Of a DNA stretch of 39,692 bases, positions 20,937 through 30,275 are shown piece after piece. The stretch covers positions 1-39,692 of the forward strand of contig JADKHH010000002.1 of assembly GCA_016721905.1 (NCBI GenBank), read 5' to 3'. The stretch comes from Candidatus Opimibacter skivensis. GTDB taxonomy: Bacteria > Bacteroidota > Bacteroidia > Chitinophagales > Saprospiraceae. Under the pieces are notes generated by a model. That model was not told where the DNA came from. It saw only the letters and a list, made by a program, of their open reading frames with translations, and searched no databases. Each line of letters begins with the position of its first letter. The first letter of the stretch is position 1. Position numbers and translations under genes: made by a program.

Positions 20937-21092
20937 GGCCTGATATTGGAGAAATGCCTAGTTTCTTCAGATATCCTGCCATACACCCGGATCGAATGAG
21001 GTGGAACCTCTACCCTTTACCTCTTCTGCTGCCTTGCTATCCTGGCCATAGGGATGACCAGCCAGCCCACCATGGCCCAGAATCTCTTACAG
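20937..21092 (+). pseudogene. Relic of the 5' end of a family member like gene I
   Basis: These 156 bp line up along their whole length with 25015-25171, covering the untranslated leader, the GTG start (21001 against 25079) and the signal peptide through QNL. The relic is one base shorter: a deletion in the signal-peptide codons (near 21034) takes the GTG start out of frame with the rest. Read in the other frame, the conserved residues LFCCLAILAIGMTSQPTMAQ are visible. After the QNL codons similarity stops, and the remaining ~60 bp to a stop near 21156 do not resemble the family. It marks a former or aborted copy in the same orientation as gene I, 4.1 kb away. Confidence 0.75.
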
Positions 21093-21257
21093 ATCCGGAT
21101 CAACTACATGATCAATGGAAAGAGAGTAGGTATTTGCAGCAGATATCACGATGATTAGGTAAGAAGCTGAGCTTTTTCCATATATGACTTTAATCATGGG
21201 TAATGGAAAAGCAACCTTACATTCGTGAACTAAATACCCTGTTTAATTACTATTACC

Positions 21258-21788
21258 ATGCATGATCTCATTTTAAAGAAGCATCTCCAATTTATAAGAC
21301 AGGCTATATCATTTGAAGATTTCATGGATTCAGCTAATCAGGTGTTTGCGGAATTATATATTCGAACCGAATTCGATAGGGTGTTTGCATTTAAGGATCA
21401 GGAGGTACTTGATGTTTTATTCGATTTGGTAACCTGGTGTAGGATGGAGGAGTTATTCCTGCCCAGCTTTCACCAGATGATACTTGAAACATGGCATTGT
21501 AGACATGAACAAATATTGGATATTATGAAACATACGAAGCATCCATCTTCCATCTCATACATTGCAGAGGCGATAGTTTTACAGGACATTGACTATTTGA
21601 CAAAACATGATACCGACTATCCGGCTTTTATTCGTAAATGTATGTGGGCATTGGCCGATATCCATACGGATGAAAGCATAAGCCTATTGAATGAATACCG
21701 AAAGAGTGAAAATGCAATAATATTTCAATTTGCTGATGAGCAACTTAGATGGTTGGACGGAGAGAAAGAGATGAGGTTGATGGGATGA
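21258..21788 (+). CDS. Hypothetical helical protein (176 aa), possible HEAT-like
   Basis: ATG start, open frame of 176 codons, no signal peptide or membrane segment, so probably cytoplasmic. The sequence is helical in character with two possible HEAT-like helix pairs (HPSSISYIAEAIVLQ, then FIRKCMWALADIHTDESISL). Such a pattern is seen in small scaffold or immunity-type proteins, but I cannot name a family. It lies between the relic at 20937 and the convergent gene that ends at 22013. Its AT-rich coding sequence and isolation leave open a transferred origin. Function unknown. Confidence 0.75.
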   Translation: MHDLILKKHLQFIRQAISFEDFMDSANQVFAELYIRTEFDRVFAFKDQEVLDVLFDLVTWCRMEELFLPSFHQMILETWHCRHEQILDIMKHTKHPSSISYIAEAIVLQDIDYLTKHDTDYPAFIRKCMWALADIHTDESISLLNEYRKSENAIIFQFADEQLRWLDGEKEMRLMG

Positions 21789-21894
21789 TCCTACAGTTTT
21801 GAATCCTCCCATCCTCCAATTTTTTCTAGCGCAGATCGCAGATCCCGCAAAGTGACTTGACATTTGTAGCGGGAGACGCAGTTTGTTTTTCATT

Positions 21895-22010
21895 TGCGCC
21901 TTGCTTTTAAGCCCCTTAAGCCCTTTAACCCCTTAAGCCTCTTCATTCGTTCCGCCCTTCCGCCCTTCCGCCTTTTCCGCCCTTCCGCCTCTTTAGCCTT
22001 TTCTTTTCTT
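21895..22010. repeat. Short simple repeats in a convergent gap
   Basis: The gap between two convergent genes holds runs built from a ccttaag/cccttaa word (about 21907-21938) and then from ttccgccc (about 21950-21992). The same ttccgccc word recurs at 29145-29190. No hairpin terminator of normal form was found here. Confidence 0.7.
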
Positions 22011-22012
22011 TA

Positions 22013-24784
22013 TTATTTCATGAGCACAATCTTCTGCACCTGCATCACTCCCTGATACACCATTTTCAACACGACCATGCCTTCATGCAAGAGAGCAATA
22101 TCCATTTGAGAAACATCCTTTACCTTTTTCAATAGCTTCCCTTCCATATTGTAAACATAAACGTGATTTACCACCTTGGAAAAATACAATAGGCCATCAG
22201 TTGGATTTGGATATACAGAAATTAAGGTTGATGGAGATGGCTCATGATTGCCTACCGTAAATGATTTAACCATGAGGTTGGAGGTAGTGTTAGTGATAAT
22301 GGCGGGGTTGAAGTCAAAAAAGATGGATCCCTTATTGTCAATTCTGACCTGTTCTGATCCAGGGAGTGCCTTGATCGTAAACGAAACATGCCCCTGGCTC
22401 GCTTCAAAGTTAGTGGTACTGTCCAGTAAGAAGATGTCATTTAAAACAAAGCGAATCATATGGCCTTCAATGACCACGGAGATGTGTTCCGGATGACTAG
22501 TGTGGATCAATCTGAATGTACTCATATCTAAATTGGCATCCAACGAATCGATGATCATCACATTCCTTGCATAATCGTTTCCTGTATTCTGAAACCGAAT
22601 GGTGTAGTGTAAGGGTTCATCAACCAAGGCAAGGCTATCAGATCGACTGGGGTTGACAAGTTTATCATTGGGATCAAAGGAACATCGTAACTCAGGGTCA
22701 TACGAAACTAATGTTTCATCCACCTCATCATCCAACCATGTTTTGAAGGAGAAATGGTCGCCGATATTTATATCACCACCTATGCCTGGAACGGTGATCG
22801 TGCCTTCAAAGTGAACCGATTCGGCTGGGTACAACTCCGCGATCTTCCATCCCACAAGGTGGTCAGAATGCATTGTGTCCGGGGAAGGCTGGAAGGCAAA
22901 GGAAGATAGACGGTCATCGATCTGCAGCCAAAGGATATGATCTATGATTGGAATAAAATCATTGGACAGGGTAAGGTAGAGATTAGCATTTTCATTGCAG
23001 CGGAAGGGGTCAGCCACCATATAGGCATGCACTTCGATCTTATTTTCTTTCGGGGCCATCCCAAATTCAATAGCCCATGCGTTTACCGCAGTGTCTACCT
23101 CAAATTGATGGAGAGCCTGGTTGGTCACTTTCCATTTGGAATACAGGAAAGTATCATATTCAAAACTGACCATGCCCGTATCCACATAGATTCTTAAACC
23201 TTCTTTACGTGTATTGTTGTATGTAATGTGGTGTTGATTTTGAACTGCACCTATTTCAGTATAGCGTTCCTCCGTATCTCTTAAGCCGTTTTCATTGATG
23301 TCATAAAAAAACCGGACATCGACATAGGATAATTTTTGGTGGGTCTCGATCGCGCCCATATCCGGTAACGTGTAGGAAGGTTGTGGCCTTACGTTACCAA
23401 AGTAATCATTGGCTTCTGCAAAAGCAGGATTAGCCGATGATAGGCACGGAGAACCATCCAGTAGATGAAAGGCGTTAGCAGGGTTAAACATAGCATCACC
23501 CGCTATGTTTCCTCCACCAGTGTAGCCTCCCTTGACGAAACTGGAATTTACTTTCACCGATTGAGTTCCACTGAGCGTGATTTCGCTTAGTCTATTATCG
23601 AGAATAGAATTTGTGATTTGTGTATTAGTATTTTGCACACTTAAGGCGCCGGAGAAACTATTAACGATGGTGCAGTGACTCAGCAAAAGTGATGATTTAC
23701 CAAAAGCGGTATTCACTACCTTGATGGCCATGCCCCGGTTATTATCCACCAGGCAATTCCTCATTTCGAGCGTTGAAGATGGGGAACTGAGTTCGATGAT
23801 TGACCTGTGAGACTGATTTGGAATCTGGTGATTGCTGATCCGACTGTTGAGGATGACGTTATCGGTCGCTTCCTCATCAAAAAGCAGAATAGCCAATGCA
23901 GAGTCTGCCCGGTTAGAAATCACCTGTGAATTTGTAAGCGTAAAAGACAGGGCTTCTGAATAAATACCACCACCATAAGAATGAGTAGCGCTGCCACAAT
24001 GGTTGCCGGATATAATACAAGAATCCATATCAACTATTCCTCCTGTAAAAAACACACCACCACCTCTGGTCCATGTTTGGTCGAAATTCGAATTGCCAGT
24101 AAAGTGACAGTTCCTGATGGTTAATCTGCGGGTATCTCCCATCCCGGCATATAGGCCTGCCCCATTAGCGGAATTGGAGATTTGGCCTCCACAGGTGTTA
24201 TTTTCAAACGTGGAATTAAGGATTGTTACATCACCTGCCGTACTCAAATACATGCCACCACCATTGGAGGCAAAATCGGATAAGGCGTTATTGTTTTTAA
24301 TGATGCAGTTGTCAATGGTGCCGGCGTAATTAGTAAGGTATACACCACCTCCGCTGGAATAGTTAGCGCAATTATTGTCTGTAATAATCAAATCTCTAAG
24401 CGTCATGCCTTTACCCCAGATATGGATCCCACCACCATGGTCATTGGAACTTCCATTCCGAATGGTAAATCCCTGGATCAATGCGTTGAAGTCATCAACT
24501 CCGTTAGTTTTGGTAATCACACTTCTCTGTTGATTGCCATCGATGATGGTGGAATCCCGGCCTGAGATGCCAATAAGCTTGATACCATATCTCGATCCGG
24601 GCCATTCAAGGTTTTCCGTATATATCCCTGGAGATACCAGGATCACTGAGTTAGTGACTGCAGCATCAAGGGCCAATTGAATTGTAGCCTGTTCTTGCGG
24701 CACATGTATTGTGTCCTGAGCCGATCCAATAATGGAATGAAGCAAGAGCAAAAAGATGGGAAGCTTGTGGGTGAACCTTTTCAT
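22013..24784 (-). CDS. Beta-helix T9SS type-A secreted protein (923 aa)
   Basis: ATG start with signal peptide (to about residue 22, GSAQ). DTIHVPQEQATIQLALDAA followed by VILVSPGIYTENL is the usual opening of right-handed parallel beta-helix (pectin-lyase fold) proteins. Helix rungs with GGGIH, GGGVYL, GGGMYLS and NCIIKNNNA patterns run to residue ~470. Residues ~480-845 form the DUF7619/conserved-repeat type region seen in many Bacteroidota proteins: YDINENGLRD near its start, CSFDPNDKLVNP near residue 697, and FQNTGNDYARNVMIID. The end (~851-923) is a type-A sorting domain (ISVYPNPTDGLLYF). The expected route is Sec then T9SS. The beta-helix may bind or cleave polysaccharide, but no catalytic residues can be assigned. 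Frame intact; not part of an obvious operon. Confidence 0.92.
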   Translation of the reverse strand: MKRFTHKLPIFLLLLHSIIGSAQDTIHVPQEQATIQLALDAAVTNSVILVSPGIYTENLEWPGSRYGIKLIGISGRDSTIIDGNQQRSVITKTNGVDDFNALIQGFTIRNGSSNDHGGGIHIWGKGMTLRDLIITDNNCANYSSGGGVYLTNYAGTIDNCIIKNNNALSDFASNGGGMYLSTAGDVTILNSTFENNTCGGQISNSANGAGLYAGMGDTRRLTIRNCHFTGNSNFDQTWTRGGGVFFTGGIVDMDSCIISGNHCGSATHSYGGGIYSEALSFTLTNSQVISNRADSALAILLFDEEATDNVILNSRISNHQIPNQSHRSIIELSSPSSTLEMRNCLVDNNRGMAIKVVNTAFGKSSLLLSHCTIVNSFSGALSVQNTNTQITNSILDNRLSEITLSGTQSVKVNSSFVKGGYTGGGNIAGDAMFNPANAFHLLDGSPCLSSANPAFAEANDYFGNVRPQPSYTLPDMGAIETHQKLSYVDVRFFYDINENGLRDTEERYTEIGAVQNQHHITYNNTRKEGLRIYVDTGMVSFEYDTFLYSKWKVTNQALHQFEVDTAVNAWAIEFGMAPKENKIEVHAYMVADPFRCNENANLYLTLSNDFIPIIDHILWLQIDDRLSSFAFQPSPDTMHSDHLVGWKIAELYPAESVHFEGTITVPGIGGDINIGDHFSFKTWLDDEVDETLVSYDPELRCSFDPNDKLVNPSRSDSLALVDEPLHYTIRFQNTGNDYARNVMIIDSLDANLDMSTFRLIHTSHPEHISVVIEGHMIRFVLNDIFLLDSTTNFEASQGHVSFTIKALPGSEQVRIDNKGSIFFDFNPAIITNTTSNLMVKSFTVGNHEPSPSTLISVYPNPTDGLLYFSKVVNHVYVYNMEGKLLKKVKDVSQMDIALLHEGMVVLKMVYQGVMQVQKIVLMK

Positions 24785-25078
24785 TGTAGTGAAGGTAATA
24801 AATTAGCTCCTGACCCTACTTTTGATTAGAGTTGTCAGATCCCTGGGCCCCTTCAAAACTATCTAATTCTTCCAGCGATGATTGTACTTTGTTGTGAAAT
24901 AATCTGGTGTTAGGTCTAATATTTAGCTGAATAAGCAATCAGTATTTACATGACGAAAAGGCACTCCATCGACAGTGTCAAAAGGGCTTGAGGTAATTTC
25001 TTAAATTGAATTAAGGCATTTTATTGGAAAAATGCCTAATTTCAACTGGTCTCCTGCCATAAATCCTGATCTACTGAA
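24785..25078. promoter_or_regulatory. Divergent promoter region with a hairpin before gene I
   Basis: This 294-bp gap lies between divergently transcribed genes, so both promoters should be here. A hairpin with arms ggcatttt and aaaatgcc sits at 25015-25036, 43 bp upstream of the GTG start of gene I. A degenerate form of it also precedes the 5' relic (20937-20958). No confident -7 or -33 box was seen. Confidence 0.4.
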
Positions 25079-28000
25079 GTGAAACCGCTGCCTCATAACC
25101 TTTTTTGCTGCTTGGCTATCCTGGCCATAGGGTTGACCAGCCAGCCCATTTTAGCTCAGAATCTCGTTCAGAACGGCAGCTTTGAGAGTATCACAGAATG
25201 CCCCACATTCGAATATGGAGCAATTTGCGACGGCTTCGCACCTCCATGGGAGTGCGCCACCCTAGGTCATCCCGACTTGTTTAATGCATGTGGCAATCCC
25301 TTTGGCCTTGGCGTGCCGGACAATCACCGGGGATTTCAGGAAGCGCGTACTGGTATCGGATACGCTGGGATGATTGTCCATTGGGATAATAATTACACCG
25401 AATACCTGATGATTCAACTGGCTCAACCACTCGATACAGGGGTTTGGTACACAATGTCTTTTTATCTGAATCTGGCAAACGATTTCTGCGGACTCAAGCA
25501 TTTCGGAGCCTACTTTTCTGTCGAAAATCCATATGTCAATTTTGCTGAATACCTGCCGTACATTCCTCAGATTGAAACCGATATGGGTTACCTCAACGAT
25601 ACACAAGGATGGATGGCTATCGCAGGTTGTTACCTGGCTCAAGGTGGAGAAAGGTATATTGTACTTGGCAATTTTCGAACGCAAGAGACTACACAGATTG
25701 ATCCAGATTGCGATGAGACTACTTCTGTCTTTTATTATATAGAAGATGTCTTTTTGACGGAAGGCACTTCACCGGATGAACTTATTGTTGATTTGCCATC
25801 AGCCGCAGCAGGTTGCTTTTCCTATGAAATTGATCCCATGCATCCCGGCCCCGTATTTTATTGGAACACCGGTGATCGTACACCAACACTGACTGTGACT
25901 GAATCAGGTATCTATACCGTGACCGTCTCCGATGGCTGCAACACCGGCACTGCAGAAATAGAAGTCACCATACATGATTCAATCCCAGCGGTTGATTTAG
26001 GTGAAGAGAACATTGTCCTTTGTGAAGGCACCTCCTTAGAGATCGAATTGGATCCCGAATTGTCGGAATATACCTGGCAGGATGGATCTAATGGTTCGAC
26101 GTTTACCATCACTGAGCCTGGCACCTATGCTGTCACGCTAGATGATGGCTGCTCGTTTTCCACCGATCAGGTTATCGTTAGCATTCTTGCTCCACCTTTA
26201 CCATTTAGTTTAGGTGAGGATGTTGATTTCTGCAGCGGTGATGAAATTCAATATGATTTTGATCCCTCTCTCGGAGATTTCGAATGGCAGGATGGCAGTT
26301 CATCCCCATCTTATACCATACAGGCTCCGGCTCTCTATGCGCTGACCATCAGCAATGATTGTGGTGAACAATCAGATGACATTCTAATTACTGACCTGGA
26401 AATACCTGAGGTAAATATTGGACCTGAAAACCAGATGCTTTGTTCCGGAGGTGTTATCGATATTGCAATTGATCCCGACCTTGGAGACATCCTCTGGAGC
26501 GATGGGTGGGATCAACCCGATTATCAGATCTCTTCCGCAGGCATCTATACCGTCTATGTCACCAATCAATGTGGAACTGGAAGCGCTCAGATCACAGTGA
26601 CAGCAGGGGAGACACCTCTCGTCAATTTTGGGAATGATACACTGTTGTGTGCAAATGATACACTTGTGTTAACAACATCAGTCGCCAATGGCGTATACAC
26701 CTGGCAAGACAATTCTACAAATGATTCCATGATAGTGACCACTCCTGGCATCTATCAACTCCAGGTGCAGAATGAATGTGGCATAGCATCCGATCAGATT
26801 ATAGTTTCTTATCAATCGCCGCTACAGCCCATTGATTTTGGTCCGGACCTTCAAATATGTAATGGTGAGCAAGTCATACTGCATAGCTTTAATCCTGGAG
26901 CACAACATGTTTGGCAGGATGGAAGTGTTTCAGATAGTTTGTTAGTTAGTATGACAGGATTGTATCATGTTGTGGTGTCTACTATCTGCGAAGCAGTGAG
27001 TGACACTATCTCAATTGTACTCAGTAATCAATCTCCCGCTGTTGACCTGGATGATCAGGTTACACTCTGCCAAGGTCAAGCGGTCGTACTCGATGCGAAT
27101 GTTACCGGCGTGAATTACCATTGGAATGACAATTCGATTGCTCAGCAACTGATCGTCAATGCTCCTGGTCAGTATAGTGTTACAGTCTCCAATACGTGTG
27201 GAGCTGATCAGGACACGATCATTGTCCTTGATGGTGGCCCTGCGCCATCTGTTGATCTGGGAGCACCCATTGACTTATGTCCTGGCGAAAGTGTTACGCT
27301 ATCGCCTGTGTATGCAAATGTGGATAATTGGCTTTGGTCAGATGGATCAATGCTTGCACAATATGTCGTTGGTAACAGTGGTCAGATCACCGTAGCAGTT
27401 TCTAATGCATGCGGAATTGCCTATGATACAATTGTTGCAAATCTATTACCTGATGCACCTTTGTTTAATCTAGGTCAGGATACGTCAATTTGTGATGATG
27501 AAATATTGACCTTGTCAATTCCGCTAGCCAACGTAAATATCCTATGGCCCGATGGCTCTGATCTTTCAGAATATCAGGTGCAAGGTCCGGCATCCATCAT
27601 CGCACAGGTCAGCAACAGTTGCGGTCAGTCGTTCGATACCATTGTGATCGGATTACTTCCTGACGTTCCATCATTGGATTTGGGTCCTGATCAATCGTTG
27701 TGTCCCGGTGAATTAATTTTAATCGACCCAGGTGTCGACATGGTCACCTACCAGTGGCATGACGGTTCAACGAATGCAACCTATTCGACCATTCAGGCAG
27801 AACAGATTATTCTGATTATCAGCAATGCATGTGGGAATACTACCGATACACTCGAAATTATTGAAAGCTCAACAGGCCCTCAGATAGACCTCGGCGATGA
27901 CATCAATATTTGTGAAGGATCATCGGTTACCATTCAGTCAGGTGTACTTGGCGTAGATTACTTGTGGCAGGATGGTTCCACCGGACCTGATTTTACAACC

Positions 28001-29029
28001 GATCAATCCATGTCGGTCATCCTGGAGGTGAGCAACAATTGTGGTGTTGCAACAGATACACTCATAGTTGATGTTTCAGGCACAATTCCAATGCCGGATC
28101 TCGGACCCGATACGATGGTATGCGAAGGGGTAGTGTTGGTATTGACTTCAAATGCAGATGCTCTCACAGAGGTGCAATGGCAGGATGGCTCGACGGGAAT
28201 CAATTTCAATGTGACACAACCTGGTATTTTTATTTTAGCTGAGTCAAACCATTGTGGTTCTGCTGAAGATACGTTGGATGTAAATTTCATCAGTGCACCT
28301 GAACCTTTTACCCTTGGACCAGATACTGTAGTATGCCCCGGTGAAACAGTTGTATTAACTGCACCTATCACCACTGATCACCTTCAATGGCAGGATGGTA
28401 GTCAGGGTCAGACGTTTAATGCCAATCAAAGCGGTATCTATTCGCTTGAAATAAGTAATGCATGTGGAGTGCAAAAAGATGAACTGGAGTTGAATGTAAA
28501 TGCGCAGATGCCAGTGGTAAATCAAATAGAGCACCATTCGATTTGTTTAGGCCAGGAACTTCTTTTCAATGTCCAGCAATCTTTTCCTGTCGAGTATGCA
28601 TGGAATGATGGATCTGCCTTGCCTGAATTATTAGTTACGCTCCCTGGAACCTATATCGTTGAAATCAGCACTGATTGTTCCACGGCCTCAGGTACATTTG
28701 ATGTGGTTCAGAACACCGATTGTGATGTTGACGTCAGCGGTGAGATTTATATACCCAATATCTTTTCTCCTGACGGAGATGGCATCAATGATCTGTTTTC
28801 GATGGCCACAGGCTCTGATGTCATCGTCACTGCCATCGATGCAGAGATTTTTGATCGCTGGGGCAATATGGTCTTTTCTTCCACAGAGATTCCATTTGAA
28901 TGGAACGGCTATTTTAATGGAGAGATACTGCAGGCTGGAGTTTTCGTTTACACGATCCATGTTAACTGGATCATCAATGGAAAGGAAATGCAGAAAGTTT
29001 TTACTGGTGATGTCACATTGCTGCGGTAA
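25079..29029 (+). CDS. Giant modular T9SS type-B cargo protein I (1316 aa, intact; reference member of the family)
   Basis: The only possible start is GTG at 25079: an in-frame stop lies 12 bp upstream and no ATG precedes the signal peptide. The relic at 21001 keeps the same GTG. Residues 1-27 are a signal peptide, then QNLVQNGSFESITECP opens a lectin-like domain (PPWECATLGHPDLFNACG, GWMAIAGCYLAQGGERY, IVLGNF). Residues ~240-1205 hold 14 Ig-like modules of about 69 residues, each with an LG.D...C.GE start, a W-x-DGS core and a CG near the end. Residues ~1210-1316 are the gliding-motility-associated type-B sorting domain (IFSPDGDGINDLF, EIFDRWGNMVFSS, ending GDVTLLR). The order of modules matches genes A-D. 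Expected path: Sec export, T9SS passage, then surface attachment or release. The ligand is unknown. It faces away from the A-D array. Confidence 0.95.
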   Translation: MKPLPHNLFCCLAILAIGLTSQPILAQNLVQNGSFESITECPTFEYGAICDGFAPPWECATLGHPDLFNACGNPFGLGVPDNHRGFQEARTGIGYAGMIVHWDNNYTEYLMIQLAQPLDTGVWYTMSFYLNLANDFCGLKHFGAYFSVENPYVNFAEYLPYIPQIETDMGYLNDTQGWMAIAGCYLAQGGERYIVLGNFRTQETTQIDPDCDETTSVFYYIEDVFLTEGTSPDELIVDLPSAAAGCFSYEIDPMHPGPVFYWNTGDRTPTLTVTESGIYTVTVSDGCNTGTAEIEVTIHDSIPAVDLGEENIVLCEGTSLEIELDPELSEYTWQDGSNGSTFTITEPGTYAVTLDDGCSFSTDQVIVSILAPPLPFSLGEDVDFCSGDEIQYDFDPSLGDFEWQDGSSSPSYTIQAPALYALTISNDCGEQSDDILITDLEIPEVNIGPENQMLCSGGVIDIAIDPDLGDILWSDGWDQPDYQISSAGIYTVYVTNQCGTGSAQITVTAGETPLVNFGNDTLLCANDTLVLTTSVANGVYTWQDNSTNDSMIVTTPGIYQLQVQNECGIASDQIIVSYQSPLQPIDFGPDLQICNGEQVILHSFNPGAQHVWQDGSVSDSLLVSMTGLYHVVVSTICEAVSDTISIVLSNQSPAVDLDDQVTLCQGQAVVLDANVTGVNYHWNDNSIAQQLIVNAPGQYSVTVSNTCGADQDTIIVLDGGPAPSVDLGAPIDLCPGESVTLSPVYANVDNWLWSDGSMLAQYVVGNSGQITVAVSNACGIAYDTIVANLLPDAPLFNLGQDTSICDDEILTLSIPLANVNILWPDGSDLSEYQVQGPASIIAQVSNSCGQSFDTIVIGLLPDVPSLDLGPDQSLCPGELILIDPGVDMVTYQWHDGSTNATYSTIQAEQIILIISNACGNTTDTLEIIESSTGPQIDLGDDINICEGSSVTIQSGVLGVDYLWQDGSTGPDFTTDQSMSVILEVSNNCGVATDTLIVDVSGTIPMPDLGPDTMVCEGVVLVLTSNADALTEVQWQDGSTGINFNVTQPGIFILAESNHCGSAEDTLDVNFISAPEPFTLGPDTVVCPGETVVLTAPITTDHLQWQDGSQGQTFNANQSGIYSLEISNACGVQKDELELNVNAQMPVVNQIEHHSICLGQELLFNVQQSFPVEYAWNDGSALPELLVTLPGTYIVEISTDCSTASGTFDVVQNTDCDVDVSGEIYIPNIFSPDGDGINDLFSMATGSDVIVTAIDAEIFDRWGNMVFSSTEIPFEWNGYFNGEILQAGVFVYTIHVNWIINGKEMQKVFTGDVTLLR

Positions 29030-29139
29030 AGCTTGCACAAGAGAAAGGGATCAGCAAGGGACGGTCGTGCCTATGGCACTTGGATCAATGATTTGTAATC
29101 ATCGATCTTTTTATAATTATTTGATGACGAATGCTTTTT

Positions 29140-29190
29140 AGCCTCTTCCGCCTTTTCTACCCCTTCCGCCCTTCCGCCTTTCTGCCCTAT
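29140..29190. repeat. ttccgccc simple repeat downstream of gene I
   Basis: Several copies of the ttccgcc(c) word in the 238-bp gap between gene I and the oxidoreductase gene. The same word, in the same orientation, occurs at 21950-21992. The rest of the gap shows no gene and no clear terminator. Confidence 0.65.
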
Positions 29191-29267
29191 ACCCATCCTT
29201 TGCCACAGGCAAAAGCAAAGAAACGCTTACTTTCACCCATCAATCTAAAAAGTAGCATACTGCCTCT

Positions 29268-30266
29268 ATGTCAGCTCATCAACCTCTCCACGCAGCCCTC
29301 ATCGGCGCCGGCCCCCTGGGTATCAATATCTACCGGCACGCTCTTAAACGACCTGATATCATCATCAGCCAGGTCGTAGACATTGACCCCTCCCTCAAAG
29401 GAAAAGATATGGGCGAACATGCAGGACTTGATGCCACAGGTGTGTACATATCAGATAGTCTGGAACAAGGAAAGAGAGCTGATATAGCGATCCTCGCGAC
29501 AGTTTCGGATCTGCCACGGATCGGTCCGCAATTACTTGCATTGATTGACGCCGGATTGTCCGTCGTCTCTACTTGCGAAGAGCTCTTCTATCCATGGAAC
29601 AGTTCGGATGAATGGTCAAAGACGATTGATCTCGCCGCAAAAAATAAAGGTGTAGCCGTACTCGGTACCGGAGTCAATCCTGGCTTCCTGATGGACTCAC
29701 TACCCGCGATGCTCACGGGGATTTGCAGCCAGGTAGAAAAAATCGAAGTGCGACGTTATCAGGATGCTCAGTTCAGACGTATACCATTCCAAAAGAAAAT
29801 TGGTGCAGGTCTGACCTATGATGAATTTGAAAGAAGGAAAAATGAAGGCACGCTTAAACATGTGGGTCTGTCAGAATCTATGCATTTCCTCGCTCAGCAA
29901 CTAGGCTGGACGCTGGAGAAAACAGAAGATCGAATTGAACCTGTCATCGCTGACCGCACCATACAATCTGAAGCCATGACCATTGTGTCAGGCCAGGTCG
30001 CCGGTGTGCGGCAGACGGGAATAGGGTGGGTGAATGGCGAAGAAAAAATCAAACTGAGTTTCCAGGCCTCCGTCGGTGAAGCCGATTCCTATGATGAAAT
30101 AGAAATATTCGGCACCCCACATATCCGCTCCCGTATCATGAAGGGTGTGCATGGTGATATCGCTACATCCGCCATCATCCTCAACGCCTGTAAGTCCATT
30201 CTCAAAGCCGCCCCCGGCTTACGCACGATGGCAGATATCCCGATGATCACCAGCGTAGGTGTCTGA
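29268..30266 (+). CDS. NAD(P)-dependent oxidoreductase, 2,4-diaminopentanoate dehydrogenase-like (332 aa)
   Basis: Residues ~9-22 (ALIGAGPLGINIYR) are a GxGxxG Rossmann motif, and the chain shares with the dihydrodipicolinate reductase fold its N-terminal NAD(P)-binding half. Motifs VSTCEELFYPW and VLGTGVNPGFLMDSLP, and a late HIRSRIMKGVHGD, match the 2,4-diaminopentanoate dehydrogenase (Ord) family of ornithine degradation as I remember it, and the length fits. The usual DapB signature motifs were not recognised, so it is unlikely to be the lysine-pathway enzyme. No ornithine-pathway partners lie in the window, so the true substrate is open: probably an amino or imino acid oxidised or reduced with NAD(P). 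The acylphosphatase gene starts only 9 bp after its stop, which suggests an operon. ATG start; no signal peptide. Confidence 0.85.
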   Translation: MSAHQPLHAALIGAGPLGINIYRHALKRPDIIISQVVDIDPSLKGKDMGEHAGLDATGVYISDSLEQGKRADIAILATVSDLPRIGPQLLALIDAGLSVVSTCEELFYPWNSSDEWSKTIDLAAKNKGVAVLGTGVNPGFLMDSLPAMLTGICSQVEKIEVRRYQDAQFRRIPFQKKIGAGLTYDEFERRKNEGTLKHVGLSESMHFLAQQLGWTLEKTEDRIEPVIADRTIQSEAMTIVSGQVAGVRQTGIGWVNGEEKIKLSFQASVGEADSYDEIEIFGTPHIRSRIMKGVHGDIATSAIILNACKSILKAAPGLRTMADIPMITSVGV

Positions 30267-30275
30267 TGTAATCTT

